From assembly GCF_017726655.1 (NCBI RefSeq), contig NZ_CP072309.1:985501-1049500 (forward strand): a stretch of 64,000 nt of DNA, in the 5' to 3' direction. Both the position numbers and the translations under genes were made by a program. This DNA is from Agrobacterium tumefaciens (GTDB lineage Bacteria > Pseudomonadota > Alphaproteobacteria > Rhizobiales > Rhizobiaceae). Positions 45,471-54,567 of this stretch are shown here, piece by piece. A model generated the notes under the pieces. The model was not told the origin of the DNA and did not search any database. It saw only the letters and a list, made by a program, of their open reading frames with translations. Positions within the stretch are counted from its first letter, which is position 1. Each line of letters begins with the position of its first letter.

Positions 45471-45534
45471 CGGGCCCCGAAAGCGCCGTGCCTGCCATCA
45501 GCGCCATCAGCACGCATGCATAACGTTTCCTCAT
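45445..45534 (-). pseudogene. Truncated exported protein, probable TpsA start
   Basis: ATG 45534, seven bases after AGGAGGA, opens MRKRYACVLMALMAGTALSG then PVFA, a complete signal peptide. After about five more codons the frame enters the IS6 fragment and stops at 45445. It is 11 bp downstream of the TpsB gene, where the secreted TpsA partner normally lies. It is therefore most likely the 5' end of a two-partner-secretion substrate gene removed by IS insertion and deletion. Confidence 0.6.
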
Positions 45535-45545
45535 GCTCGTTCCTC

Positions 45546-47252
45546 CTAAAAGCTTACACGTCCGGACAACCAGAACTGATGGCGGCCCGTGCCGCCGTCC
45601 ACGTTGGCACCGTTCGCACTGCGACCCGGATTGTCACCGAGACCCATGCCCCAGCCGGCAGTCAGCGAAAGGTTCTCGCGCTGCCAGCCGAGGGTGAGCC
45701 CCGTGGCAAAGAGTGCGTATTCGTTCTCCTTCGTGGCTGTGGAGAGTGCGGTGCCGCGCGGACGCGCATTGATCTTCGCATAGCCGCCATCAAGGAAACC
45801 GCCCAGTCGAAACTGTCCCCACTCCTCCGGGACGGCCAGGTCGTGACGCAGTTCCAGCGTTCCGATCGCACCCGTGTCGGCGGAAGCCTCGCCAATGGGC
45901 CAACCGCGTACGGCGTAGGGACCGCCGAGGGCGATTTCCTCTGAGGAGTCTAGGTTCGTCGAAGCCCACTGGCCGCTCACGCGCGCAATCAAGGTCCAGC
46001 GGTCCGCCAGGCGCTGCTGGCGTTCGATACGGGCGTTCAGACGAGAGAACCCGCCTTCCGTACGGAGGCCGGCGGCGGCGGCGGCGGCCGAGGTTGCCAC
46101 GCGAGAGAGATCAAGGGCACCGTAGGTGACGTCCAGCCCCCAGTTCGTTGTCCCACCGAAATCCCTTTGAACTCCGCTCAGAGACAGCGTGCCGGTGAGA
46201 AGACGTTTGTCATCAATATCCCCGGCCGCAGAACCGTTCCGGAGTGCCTTTCCCGTCACGACCCCGCCAAACGTCACTTCCGTAGCCCGGTCACGAAGGA
46301 TAGGATGGGTAAGCCCGAAAGCCAGCTGATGCCCGTCCCCCTCAAGACCCGCCGCGCGCCCGGTATCGGTCACGTCGCGATAGGTCAGATAGCTGTAAGC
46401 CCCATTCAGGAAAGTGCCTGCGCTGCCGAGGGGAGCACTGCCTGAAAACCGGCCGTAGGCCATCCCCTGGGAGGCGACGCTTTGGAAGCGGAATTGCTCG
46501 CCATAACCCAAAGGGTCGCTAAGACTGACAAGCGCATTGCCTTCGGCTCTTCCGGTGCTTGCCGAACCGAAACTGTCTGTCCAGATATGTCCGGAAAACA
46601 GGGGGCCTTCTTCGATGCCGATCGAAACTTTCGAGGTGCCCGGGCTGTCCCCTGCTTCCACGCTTGCGCGGACCTTCAAGCCCGGCAGACTGTTCATCTG
46701 CAGCAACGCTGCCTCTAGTTGCTGCTCCGTCATTGAATAGCGATCTTGCAGGTAACGATGCTCGACCCCTCGCAGGATCTCGTCCCTCACCCGGACAGAT
46801 CCCACCCGGACCAGTCCGACGTCCTCGACACGGGCTTCCATCAAGGCGATTTCGACCACGCCTTCGGTGACGTCCTGTGGCGGTAGAAACGCCCGCGCAA
46901 ACATGCGCCCTTTCGATTGTGCAAGCCTCGTCACCTGCGAGGTGAGGTCGCGCAGACCGGCAAGATCGAAGACCTTTCCGGCGGCGGCATCGACAAGCCG
47001 CGTTCGCTCGTCCGGAGAAAGCAGACTTGTCTTGCCTGAGAAGATCAGGTGGCTGACTTTTACGGTCATGCCTCCCGACGCGACCGTGCCGGCCTCGGAT
47101 CGATTGTCTTTCGCCTTTAGGGGCAATGCCTTCGGCGGCGTTTGCACAGACTGGACCTCACGGTCGCGCAAGAGTGCACCGGCATCCTGGGCAAGCGCGG
47201 GAGCACAAAGTTGGGCGGCGAGTGCTAGTCCGGGAAGTACGGCGCGTGACAC
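45546..47252 (-). CDS. ShlB/FhaC/HecB family TpsB transporter
   Basis: A 568-residue outer-membrane protein of two-partner secretion. An N-terminal signal peptide (LPGLALAAQLCAPALA) is followed by POTRA domains (about residues 65-220, with TRLVDAAAGKVFDLAGL and QMNSLPGLKVRASVE) and a 16-strand barrel ending in Phe (HQFWLSGRVSF). The conserved barrel-loop motif GGPYAVRGWP is present. TpsB proteins export one large TpsA adhesin or haemolysin; here that gene appears lost. The start is GTG 47252. A run of GGC codons near 46070-46088 encodes six alanines. Confidence 0.88.
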   Translation of the reverse strand: MSRAVLPGLALAAQLCAPALAQDAGALLRDREVQSVQTPPKALPLKAKDNRSEAGTVASGGMTVKVSHLIFSGKTSLLSPDERTRLVDAAAGKVFDLAGLRDLTSQVTRLAQSKGRMFARAFLPPQDVTEGVVEIALMEARVEDVGLVRVGSVRVRDEILRGVEHRYLQDRYSMTEQQLEAALLQMNSLPGLKVRASVEAGDSPGTSKVSIGIEEGPLFSGHIWTDSFGSASTGRAEGNALVSLSDPLGYGEQFRFQSVASQGMAYGRFSGSAPLGSAGTFLNGAYSYLTYRDVTDTGRAAGLEGDGHQLAFGLTHPILRDRATEVTFGGVVTGKALRNGSAAGDIDDKRLLTGTLSLSGVQRDFGGTTNWGLDVTYGALDLSRVATSAAAAAAGLRTEGGFSRLNARIERQQRLADRWTLIARVSGQWASTNLDSSEEIALGGPYAVRGWPIGEASADTGAIGTLELRHDLAVPEEWGQFRLGGFLDGGYAKINARPRGTALSTATKENEYALFATGLTLGWQRENLSLTAGWGMGLGDNPGRSANGANVDGGTGRHQFWLSGRVSF

Positions 47253-47398
47253 GAGACAGGCCTTTCAAAGATCGACGTTGCCCATCCGCTGACACGGACC
47301 GAATGCATACAGCAATGCATCCGGCCGGCATTCATAGTTCTTGTTTGAGATTCATAGTTTGCGGCACGATGCGGACAGCGGTCCAAGCGCTCGGGGCG

Positions 47399-48409
47399 TC
47401 ACCTTCCGATCTGACCGATCCAGTGGCTCCAGGCCGTTTGCGGTTCTCCGACACGTGGCCCTTGTGAAAGAGCGAGAGCCAGCCCCCTTGCCTCCCTCGG
47501 CGTCATCCCGAACAGACGGCGAAAAGCACGACTGAAGTTTTCCGGATTCGGAAAGCCGTGCTTGTCGGCGATCGTCGCGATAGGTACATGGCGGGTCTCA
47601 AGCGCCCGCAAGGCAGCATGCGCTCTACGGAGTCGCCGCTCTTGCACATAATGGACAAAGCCCCCCGTCGACTCGAACATCCTATAAAGGCTACGACGAG
47701 ATAATCCAAAAGTGGCGGCGACAACCTGTGCGTCCAGATCAGAGTCAAGAAGATTGGCTTCGACATACCGGCGCACACTGGCGAAAAGCGCGAAATTGAG
47801 CGATGCCGTCTTTTCCTCATCGACTTGGCCGCTTATCGCGACCGCAACCAGATCGAGCAAGGGGCGAAGAACGGCTTCTGCGGTCTCCACAGGCATGTCT
47901 ACCAGATTTTGGAAATAGCTCGCCATCGTGTCGCGCAACAGCGCCACGATCGGCAACCCAGCCGGCACTACGCGTTCATGGCATTCGTCAGGTGCCTTTA
48001 GCAAGGGAGCCAGCATGCGGCGTGGAACGATGAGACTGAGATGAGAATGATCCGTGACGCTTGTGGCAATCGGCTGAGCCATGTCAAGAACGTAAAGATC
48101 GCCAGGACGGGCGGCATGCCGGCCCTGGCGATCTTCACTCGTCCCGTCGGTGTAAAACTGCAGGATATAGCCATCCATGCCGTCGCGTGCAATTTTTCGG
48201 CGAGATCGATCAAAGAGCTGTGCCCGGCTTCTCATGAAGCCGACGGCGACCTCTCCGACGAGGTAAGCATCTACGGATGCGAAAAAACCTTCTTCGACCG
48301 ATTGCCGCGGGCGCGAGTCGAAAATCACGGAAATCTGATCGTGCCACAAGCTGAGCGCAATGGGTGCCGGAAAAAGTCGGGAGTCAAAATGAGATGAAAG
48401 CAAAGACAT
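47399..48409 (-). CDS. AraC family transcriptional regulator
   Basis: A 336-residue regulator. The N-terminal 190 residues resemble the AraC-binding-like ligand domain (HDQISVIFDSRPRQS ... YLVGEVAVGFMRSRAQ). The C-terminal AraC double HTH is VVAATFGLSRRSLYRMFES and IATIADKHGFPNPENFSRAF then RRLFGMTP. It lies 147 bp upstream of the TpsB start in the same orientation and might regulate it. The ligand is unknown. Confidence 0.9.
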   Translation of the reverse strand: MSLLSSHFDSRLFPAPIALSLWHDQISVIFDSRPRQSVEEGFFASVDAYLVGEVAVGFMRSRAQLFDRSRRKIARDGMDGYILQFYTDGTSEDRQGRHAARPGDLYVLDMAQPIATSVTDHSHLSLIVPRRMLAPLLKAPDECHERVVPAGLPIVALLRDTMASYFQNLVDMPVETAEAVLRPLLDLVAVAISGQVDEEKTASLNFALFASVRRYVEANLLDSDLDAQVVAATFGLSRRSLYRMFESTGGFVHYVQERRLRRAHAALRALETRHVPIATIADKHGFPNPENFSRAFRRLFGMTPREARGLALALSQGPRVGEPQTAWSHWIGQIGR

Positions 48410-48488
48410 AAGGCTATTATCCGTCGTCGAATGATTAAAAATTTTTTGGGGTGGAAAAATGGAGTATTCGGCTGTTTGCAGGTTTGAT

Positions 48489-48640
48489 TTAAGCTGCTTT
48501 GGTTTGACGGTTCAAGCGGCGCTGTTTGATAGTGTCGGGCTTAATCCTTTCGCGTCCGAACAGGATGCCGTGGCCGCGTCCGAAATGGGTGTCGGCCGGG
48601 GTGGGATTGTCGAGGCTCACTTGGAGATCGCAAGCGATCT
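48489..48640 (-). mobile_element. IS3-type transposase C-terminal remnant
   Basis: The reverse strand reads VSLDNPTPADTHFGRGHGIL then FGRERIKPDTIKQRRLNRQT and a stop. This resembles the C-terminal end of an IS3-family integrase-core transposase (the ..TPADvyFGR....rRerIK..Ti..RR.. pattern). Further upstream the frame is broken. No terminal repeats or DDE triad are visible. Confidence 0.55.
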
Positions 48641-49018
48641 GTGCTTACAGGTCATCCTGAACGACATGATCTTGCGACAGGGTGCGATTCTGCAGCATCT
48701 GATGCCAGCGCTTGATCCTGCGTTTGCGCATGGCCGCGAGTCCGGTGAACTCGGACGATCCAGTGTTTCTCCAACCATTCGCCGAGATCGAGGGCGACAG
48801 AACAGTTGGTTTCCACGCAGAAAACGAGTCCTGAGCCTAGGTCCGTGCTGGCGGCGGCATTGACGGTGAGTTCAGCGCAACCAGCAAACCGCCCGCCGCT
48901 TCTGCTTGCGATGCGCCCGCCATGAACAACGAGAAAGTCGGTTCACCGCCGAATGATCGTCATCGCTCGCGCGTGTATAGCCAAGAATACTTGGTTTTTC
49001 TGAAACGAAAAAGATGAG
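48641..49018. other. Mobile-element debris without an intact gene
   Basis: No complete gene between the IS3-type remnant and the ABC operon. A short reverse-strand frame (MRKRRIKRWHQMLQNRTLSQ) may be further debris. CCAAG/CTTGG and TTTTTC/GAAAAA short dyads near 48980-49012 lie in the likely promoter region of the ABC operon. Confidence 0.4.
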
Positions 49019-49028
49019 GATTATAATC
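49019..49028. promoter_or_regulatory. Palindrome GATTATAATC before the ABC operon
   Basis: A perfect 10-bp palindrome in an AT-rich patch, about 70 bp before the preferred start of the substrate-binding protein. It may be a binding site for an iron-responsive regulator, but it does not match the Fur, Irr or RirA consensus well enough for me to name one. Confidence 0.3.
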
Positions 49029-49099
49029 TTGTTTTTCTCATTGCCGGCGATTACAGAATGCCGAAACTTGGTCGAGGCCGCAGAAGGATGAGCGAGACG

Positions 49100-50119
49100 A
49101 TGAACAGGATGCTTACACGTGCTGGTATTTGCGCAATTTTTGGCATGCTGGCTGCGCCTACTTTAGCTGCGTCTACAACCTATCCACTGACCATTGAAAA
49201 TTGCGGCGCGAAGGTTACGTTCGAAAAAGCGCCGGAGCGCGCCGTCGGGCTTGGGCAGAACAGCGCGGAGATCATGCTGCTTCTCGGTCTCGAGGACAAA
49301 ATGGTCGGCACAGCTTTTTGGCCGAACAAGGTTCTTCCGCAACTTGCTGAAGCCAATGCGAAGGTCAAGGTTCTGACCGTCGAGTTCCCAACCTTCGAGG
49401 CCATTCTGGCGCAAAATCCGGATTTCGTGGCGGCCGCGCTGCCAAGCCTGCTCGGCCCCTCGAGCAAGGTCGCCAAGCGGGAAGATTTCGACAAGATCGG
49501 CGTGCCGAGCTACATTTCGCCAAGCACCTGCGTTGCGGATGGCGCCGCCAAGGACAAATTCGGTTACGGCGACCGGTCGAAACTCTGGACCATGGACGGC
49601 CTGTATCAGGAAATCAACGAACTCGCACAGATATTCAACGTGTCCGACCGCGGAGACGCGCTGATCGCCGACCTGAAGAAGCGCGAGGCTGCGCTGCGTG
49701 CCGATGCACCAAAGGACGGGAAGAAGCTGTCCTACGTCTTCTGGTTCTCCAGCCCCTCTCCGTCCGCCGATGCTTATCTTGGCGGCAAGAACAGTGCATC
49801 CGGCTTTATCGCCGATGTGCTCGGTGGAACGAACGCCATTACGTCCGAGGCAGAATCGCCTGCTCTTGGATGGGAGAGCATCATCGCCAGCAATCCGGAC
49901 GTCATCGTTGTCGCACAGGTTGATCGCAACCGATGGGACCTCGATAAGTCCGAGGCCAAGATCAAATTCCTGAAGAGCGATCCGGGCACGAGCCAGATGC
50001 AGGCGGTGAAGAACAATGCGATCGTCGTCATGGATGGTCAGGCCATGAACCCGACGGTGCGCACGATCTATGGCGCCGAGCAGATCGCTCACCAACTTAA
50101 GACGCTTGGTCTGAAGTGA
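49100..50119 (+). CDS. ABC transporter substrate-binding protein (iron-siderophore/B12 type)
   Basis: A 339-residue periplasmic binding protein. ATG 49100 gives the signal peptide MNRMLTRAGICAIFGMLAAP then TLA and follows AGAAGGA; ATGs at 49058 and 49088 are in frame and possible. The mature part has the helical-backbone fold of FepB/BtuF-like proteins (CGAKVTFEKAPERAVGLGQN then SAEIMLLLGL, and NPDVIVVAQVDRN). It delivers its ligand, probably a ferric siderophore or a corrinoid, to the permease encoded next. The stop overlaps the GTG start of the permease gene. Confidence 0.85.
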   Translation: MNRMLTRAGICAIFGMLAAPTLAASTTYPLTIENCGAKVTFEKAPERAVGLGQNSAEIMLLLGLEDKMVGTAFWPNKVLPQLAEANAKVKVLTVEFPTFEAILAQNPDFVAAALPSLLGPSSKVAKREDFDKIGVPSYISPSTCVADGAAKDKFGYGDRSKLWTMDGLYQEINELAQIFNVSDRGDALIADLKKREAALRADAPKDGKKLSYVFWFSSPSPSADAYLGGKNSASGFIADVLGGTNAITSEAESPALGWESIIASNPDVIVVAQVDRNRWDLDKSEAKIKFLKSDPGTSQMQAVKNNAIVVMDGQAMNPTVRTIYGAEQIAHQLKTLGLK

Positions 50120-51174
50120 CAACGCAGACCGGCCTCACATCGTCAGGCAACCACGCGAAACGGGTCCCCGCCATGGTGGGGATCGCGCTTGGTTCGCTTG
50201 TTGCCATCGCGCTTGCGGTCGGCATCAGCGTGGGAATTGGCGACATGCCAATCCCCCTGTCGACGACATATGCGGCCATCACCAACAAGCTGGGCTGGAC
50301 GACGGTCGAGCTCAACCGGATTCATGAGACCGTGATCTGGGAGTATCGGCTGAGCCGGGCTTTGGTCGCGGTCTTCTGCGGCGCGGGGCTGGCGCTGTGT
50401 GGCGCCATCATGCAAGCGCTGTTGCGCAACCCGCTGGCCGAGCCATACGTGCTTGGCATTTCCGCCGGCGCATCGACCGGCGCCGTCGCAGTCGTCATCC
50501 TCGGCATTGGCGCCGGTGCCTTCTCGCTTTCAGCCGGGGCTTTCGCTGGCGCTTTTGCGGCATTTGTGTTTGTCGCGCTGCTGTCAAACGGCGCGCGCGG
50601 CGGAGCAGACCGAACGATCCTCGCGGGTGTCGCCACGTCGCAACTTTTCAACGCGGCAACCTCCTATATTGTGACCACCTCTGGAAATGCCCAGCAGGCA
50701 CGCGACGTCATGTTCTGGCTTCTGGGCAGTTTCGGCGGTGTCCGCTGGCCGGAATTTGCCCTTGTTTCGGTCGTGGTCGGCTTGGGCCTGGTTGTGTGCC
50801 TCTTTTACTCCCGCGTTCTTGATGCCTTCGCCTTTGGTGATGAGGCCGCTTCGTCCCTTGGTATCGATGTTGGGCGCACCCGGGTCATTCTCTTTGCACT
50901 GACCGCGATCATGACGGCCACGATCGTCAGCATGGTTGGCACGATCGGCTTTGTGGGTCTTGTCGTTCCGCATGCTGCCCGCTTCGTTGTAGGCCCCCTT
51001 CACGCGCGGCTCCTGCCGGCCTGTGCGGTTACAGGCGCGGTTTTCATGGTTCTGGCGGACATTGCGTCGCGCACCCTGGTCCCGCAACAGGTCCTGCCTA
51101 TCGGTGTGGTCACAGCCCTGGTGGGCGTCCCCTTCTTCTCGGTCATTCTCTACAAGCTGCAGCGAGCATCATGA
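50116..51174 (+). CDS. FecCD-type ABC transporter permease
   Basis: A 352-residue inner-membrane permease of the FecCD/BtuC family with about ten hydrophobic helices. YRLSRALVAVFCGAGLALCG, LRNPLAEPYVLGISAGASTG and SMVGTIGFVGLVVPH are family signatures; the last contains the loop that contacts the ATPase. The start is GTG 50116, overlapping the previous stop by four bases, and the stop overlaps the ATPase start (ATGA), so the whole operon is translationally coupled. Only one permease gene is present, so it probably works as a homodimer. Confidence 0.9.
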   Translation: MTTQTGLTSSGNHAKRVPAMVGIALGSLVAIALAVGISVGIGDMPIPLSTTYAAITNKLGWTTVELNRIHETVIWEYRLSRALVAVFCGAGLALCGAIMQALLRNPLAEPYVLGISAGASTGAVAVVILGIGAGAFSLSAGAFAGAFAAFVFVALLSNGARGGADRTILAGVATSQLFNAATSYIVTTSGNAQQARDVMFWLLGSFGGVRWPEFALVSVVVGLGLVVCLFYSRVLDAFAFGDEAASSLGIDVGRTRVILFALTAIMTATIVSMVGTIGFVGLVVPHAARFVVGPLHARLLPACAVTGAVFMVLADIASRTLVPQQVLPIGVVTALVGVPFFSVILYKLQRAS

Positions 51175-51932
51175 GCATAAAGGCCAACAATCTGGTCTGG
51201 AAGGTCGGTTCCAAGACGATCGTCAACGACGTGTCGCTCATTGCCAGGCCTGGCGAAATGCTGGGACTGCTCGGGCCAAACGGCTCGGGCAAGACATCCC
51301 TGCTTCGCCTCCTTGCCGGGCTCAATCGCCCTTTTTCGGGACAGATCACACTTGACGGACAGGATATCGGCAGGATCCGGAGAAAATCGATCGCGCAACG
51401 CGTGGCGTTCATAGAGCAGCACGCCACCACCAACGCCAATCTCAAGGTCGTGGATGTCGTCAAGCTTGGCCGCTTCCCGCATCGATCGATGTTTACCGGC
51501 TGGACCAGCGACGACGAGGCGGCAGTCAACCGTGCGCTCGATCGCACGGAACTGACCGGCAAACGGAACGACGCCTGGCAGAGCCTGTCCGGCGGCGAGA
51601 AACAGCGCACTCACCTTGCCCGAGCGCTTGCCCAGGCGCCGACAGAACTCATCCTTGATGAACCCACCAACCATCTCGACGTTCATCACCAGATCAGCCT
51701 TCTGCGCCTCGTCTCCGAGCTCGCCGTCACCAGCATCATTGCGCTGCACGACCTGAACCATGCGGCAATGTTTTGCGACCGGTTGCTCGTCATGCAGGCT
51801 GGAAAAGTCGTCGCTGCGGGCACCCCCGAAGATGTGCTGACCCGCGAGATGCTCCGCGACGTCTTCTCCGTAGACGCCCACGTCTCTCCCTCCCCCTACC
51901 ATGGAAAGCCACACATTCATTTTGTGCGGTGA
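51171..51932 (+). CDS. ABC transporter ATP-binding protein (FecE type)
   Basis: A 253-residue ATPase for the upstream permease. Walker A LLGPNGSGKTSLLR lies near residues 33-46, the signature LSGGEKQRTHLARAL near 140, Walker B LILDEPTNHLDVHHQ, and the switch His in IIALHDLNHA. It powers import of an iron-siderophore or B12-like ligand. The start ATG 51171 overlaps the permease stop. It converges on the MATE gene across about 200 bp. Confidence 0.92.
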   Translation: MSIKANNLVWKVGSKTIVNDVSLIARPGEMLGLLGPNGSGKTSLLRLLAGLNRPFSGQITLDGQDIGRIRRKSIAQRVAFIEQHATTNANLKVVDVVKLGRFPHRSMFTGWTSDDEAAVNRALDRTELTGKRNDAWQSLSGGEKQRTHLARALAQAPTELILDEPTNHLDVHHQISLLRLVSELAVTSIIALHDLNHAAMFCDRLLVMQAGKVVAAGTPEDVLTREMLRDVFSVDAHVSPSPYHGKPHIHFVR

Positions 51933-52136
51933 TCGCCGCCTTCGATGTGACGTGAAAGTTCCATCGTAGGAATCGTAACACTCTATCACGATGACGAGAC
52001 CGGACTGCTTTATGATCCCGGGTCGTCGCGCCTGCGCAAATCCTCCTGAGCAATATCCTCAGATGTCGTGGGCGATACCTCTATTGCGATCATTGCCTAA
52101 AGGCTGATTGCCAATCGAAAGCCTTCCGCCACATCT

Positions 52137-53474
52137 TTACCGGAACGTCGCCGCCGCTAGCTTCGGAAGCATGAAACGAAAGGCGATGCTTCGAGCGCCC
52201 TGGAACAACAGCAGGGAAATCCATAGGCCATCGTTGCCATAAAGCGGCTGAAGGACCGCCCAGGCGGCGAAATAGATGATCAGGGATGCCACCATGAGGT
52301 TGCGCATCTGGCGGGACCATGTGGAACCGATATAGACGCCGTCCATCTGAAAGGCGATGATGCCGACGACAGGCAGAACCACAACGTAGATCAGATAGCT
52401 GTCGGCCAGTCTCGCGACGGCATCGGTAGGCGCAGTCAGCGCGATGACCCAATCCCCGCCAGCCAGGAACGCCAAGGAAACCAGCGCTGCGAAAATGACA
52501 CCCCAAAGTGTCGTCAGTTTGATCGTGCGATCGAAGGCGGGTCTGTAACATGCGCCGACGGCGCGGCCTGCAAGTTGTTCTGCCGCTGTAGCGACACCAT
52601 CGAGGAAGGCGACGCCGAAGAAATAGAACCGCAACAGAATAGTGTTGGCGGCAAGGACGTCGATGCCGAGGAAGCCGCTCTGGCGTGTAAAAAAAGACAG
52701 GCCGATCAGCAACGCGAAGGAGCGGATCATCATATCGCCATTGACCGCGAAAGATCGTCTGATCGCGGGTATGTCCGGGAGGCGCCAGGCCGAGCGATCG
52801 GTCTTGGCGAGGATCAAAACTGCGCCGGCCACAGCGGTCACGGCTTCTGAAACCAGTGTAGCGATCGCGACACCTTCCACTCCCCAGCCGAGCCCTATGA
52901 CCCAGTGCATGCTGAGGGCGGCATTCAAGCCATTCAGCAGTGTCTGGAGGATCATGCTCCACATGGCCTCACCGCGGCCAATGAGCCAGCCGAAGGCGAC
53001 AAAATTGAAAAGAACGAAGGGGGCCGACCAGATGCGCCAGTGGAAGTAGGTCGTGGCGGCTTCCGCGACAATCCCATCTGCGCCCATAACGCTCATGCCG
53101 AGCACCCCGATCGGACCCTGGAGCAGCAGCAGCAAGAGACCGGCTACCAGTGCGATGATAAGGCCGCTCAGCAACATGCGCTGTTCAGCCACCCGGTCGC
53201 CGGCGCCCATTGCCTGTGCCGTAAAGCCGGTTGTGGCACCACGCAGGAAATTGAAGGTCACGAAGATGACGTCGAAGATCACGGAGGCCAACGCCACGCC
53301 CCCCACCAGCGCCTCGTTTCGCATATGCGCGATGACGCCCGTCGCCACAAGACCGACAAGCGGTGTCGACAGATAGGCGATCATCATCGGTATCGCGATC
53401 TTGAGGACATCGCGATGCGCGACGCTGAACGGGCGGACAGCTGCCTCGGTCCCGGTGATTGCCGTTGCCTTCAA
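52137..53474 (-). CDS. MATE family efflux transporter
   Basis: A 445-residue MATE antiporter with about twelve membrane helices. IPMMIAYLSTPLVGLVATGV and FLRGATTGFTAQAMGAGD match the family's first half, and a second set of six helices follows. It belongs to the DinF-like branch by general look. The start appears to be TTG 53474, directly after the stop of the AhpD-like gene, so it is the last gene of the long reverse-strand operon. It may export the imported compound or a toxic product of the operon's oxidase. Confidence 0.87.
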   Translation of the reverse strand: MKATAITGTEAAVRPFSVAHRDVLKIAIPMMIAYLSTPLVGLVATGVIAHMRNEALVGGVALASVIFDVIFVTFNFLRGATTGFTAQAMGAGDRVAEQRMLLSGLIIALVAGLLLLLLQGPIGVLGMSVMGADGIVAEAATTYFHWRIWSAPFVLFNFVAFGWLIGRGEAMWSMILQTLLNGLNAALSMHWVIGLGWGVEGVAIATLVSEAVTAVAGAVLILAKTDRSAWRLPDIPAIRRSFAVNGDMMIRSFALLIGLSFFTRQSGFLGIDVLAANTILLRFYFFGVAFLDGVATAAEQLAGRAVGACYRPAFDRTIKLTTLWGVIFAALVSLAFLAGGDWVIALTAPTDAVARLADSYLIYVVVLPVVGIIAFQMDGVYIGSTWSRQMRNLMVASLIIYFAAWAVLQPLYGNDGLWISLLLFQGARSIAFRFMLPKLAAATFR

Positions 53475-54053
53475 TTATTCTTTCCGATGTGGTTCACCCA
53501 ACGTATGCATCAGCCGGTTCGCCCAGCCGAAGATGGCGATGGAATGGATGAGATCGAGAATTTCAAGATCATCCAGGCCCATTTCCCGCAAGTGATAAAA
53601 TTGATAGACCCCCACATTGTCTGGATGTGCGGTCAGATCGACACCGAAATTGAACAGCGCCTGCTCGAAATCAGGAAGGTCCGCATCCAGCCCGTTCTCG
53701 TATATCTCGTCAACGACCTCGGGCCGTTTCTCAAGCTGAATATAACGGTTGGCGTGAACCGCGGCGCAGTAGATGCAGTGATTGACGAAGGACGCCGCCA
53801 GCGCGCCGATCTCGCGCCCACCGCGTGATAATCCGCCTTCACTATACATGATATCGTTGAAGAGCGGGGTGCGCTCGTTTAGCGCCTCCGCCTCATTGGC
53901 GAGCACCAGAACATAGGCGGATACCTTCGTATTGGAAGGGGTGACTTTCAGGGCCGACAATTGCTCGGGCGTCGCCGTCGCGAGATCGACAGGCTTGACG
54001 TAGGGATGCCAGTCAAGCGCATCGAGGGTGAATTCATGGACAGGCTGTGACAT
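53475..54053 (-). CDS. Alkylhydroperoxidase-domain protein, Avi_7169 type
   Basis: A 192-residue AhpD-like protein. The redox motif HCIYCAAVH (CxxC plus His) is intact at about residues 92-100, as in carboxymuconolactone decarboxylase/AhpD folds. The overall sequence fits the family named after Agrobacterium vitis Avi_7169. The Cys pair suggests peroxidase or thiol-redox activity, but the substrate is unknown. It starts one base after the stop of the companion CMD-domain gene and is followed without gap by the MATE gene. Confidence 0.82.
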   Translation of the reverse strand: MSQPVHEFTLDALDWHPYVKPVDLATATPEQLSALKVTPSNTKVSAYVLVLANEAEALNERTPLFNDIMYSEGGLSRGGREIGALAASFVNHCIYCAAVHANRYIQLEKRPEVVDEIYENGLDADLPDFEQALFNFGVDLTAHPDNVGVYQFYHLREMGLDDLEILDLIHSIAIFGWANRLMHTLGEPHRKE

Positions 54054-54054
54054 A

Positions 54055-54561
54055 TCAATTGTCCCTCATCATCTTGAGGCCGGCGACGACCAGCACCTGA
54101 TAATTCACATAGGCAATAAGGCCGGCGAGCGTGACAATATCGCGGTCGTCGAGACCGACGGCGTAGAGTCTCTCTATGTTTTCCCGGGTCGCATTCTTCG
54201 GCGTAAGGGTCACGAGATCAACGTGGTTCAGGATCGCTTGCAAACGGGAATCCGCTTGCTGAAGGACCGATGACGGATCGGCGACTGATGCGTGGTCGGA
54301 GCCTCCCTCCTCCTCGGCAAGCCGCTCAATGTAGTGCGCATGGAGTTCTTTCGCCTTCCATAAAGCGGACATACGCGCGGCAAGTGCCGCCCGCAAGGCG
54401 TAGGAAAAGTTGCGCGGCTCTGCCGGCCGCAAAGCTGCAAGATAGCTGGTCTGCGTCAGGTGTTTGAGCTTCGAACGTCGCTCGCGGAGTTTCAGCAGAT
54501 CGGAGCTTTCATCAAGGCCGAGGACGCGATCGATCACGTCTTCTGAAGGTGCTGCTGTCAT
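54055..54561 (-). CDS. CMD-domain protein, Avi_7170 type
   Basis: A 168-residue carboxymuconolactone-decarboxylase-fold protein of the family named after Avi_7170, which regularly accompanies Avi_7169-type proteins. The helices LSYALRAALAARMSALWKAK-like (here FSYALRAALAARMSALWKAK) and DIVTLAGLIAYVNYQVLV are seen. It lacks a CxxC pair, so it may be a structural or non-redox partner of the neighbouring AhpD-like protein. It lies 6 bp after the DsbA-fold isomerase gene in the operon. Confidence 0.8.
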   Translation of the reverse strand: MTAAPSEDVIDRVLGLDESSDLLKLRERRSKLKHLTQTSYLAALRPAEPRNFSYALRAALAARMSALWKAKELHAHYIERLAEEEGGSDHASVADPSSVLQQADSRLQAILNHVDLVTLTPKNATRENIERLYAVGLDDRDIVTLAGLIAYVNYQVLVVAGLKMMRDN

Positions 54562-54567
54562 TGTTTT

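Noticed and set aside
46482..47292. Several long forward-strand frames opposite the TpsB gene
   Set aside because: They are antisense to a well-supported outer-membrane protein gene and show no family resemblance.
52100..52125. Nested hairpin (AAGGCT...AGCCTT) between the ABC operon and MATE gene
   Set aside because: The stem is interrupted and no T-run follows on either strand, so a terminator call is not supported.
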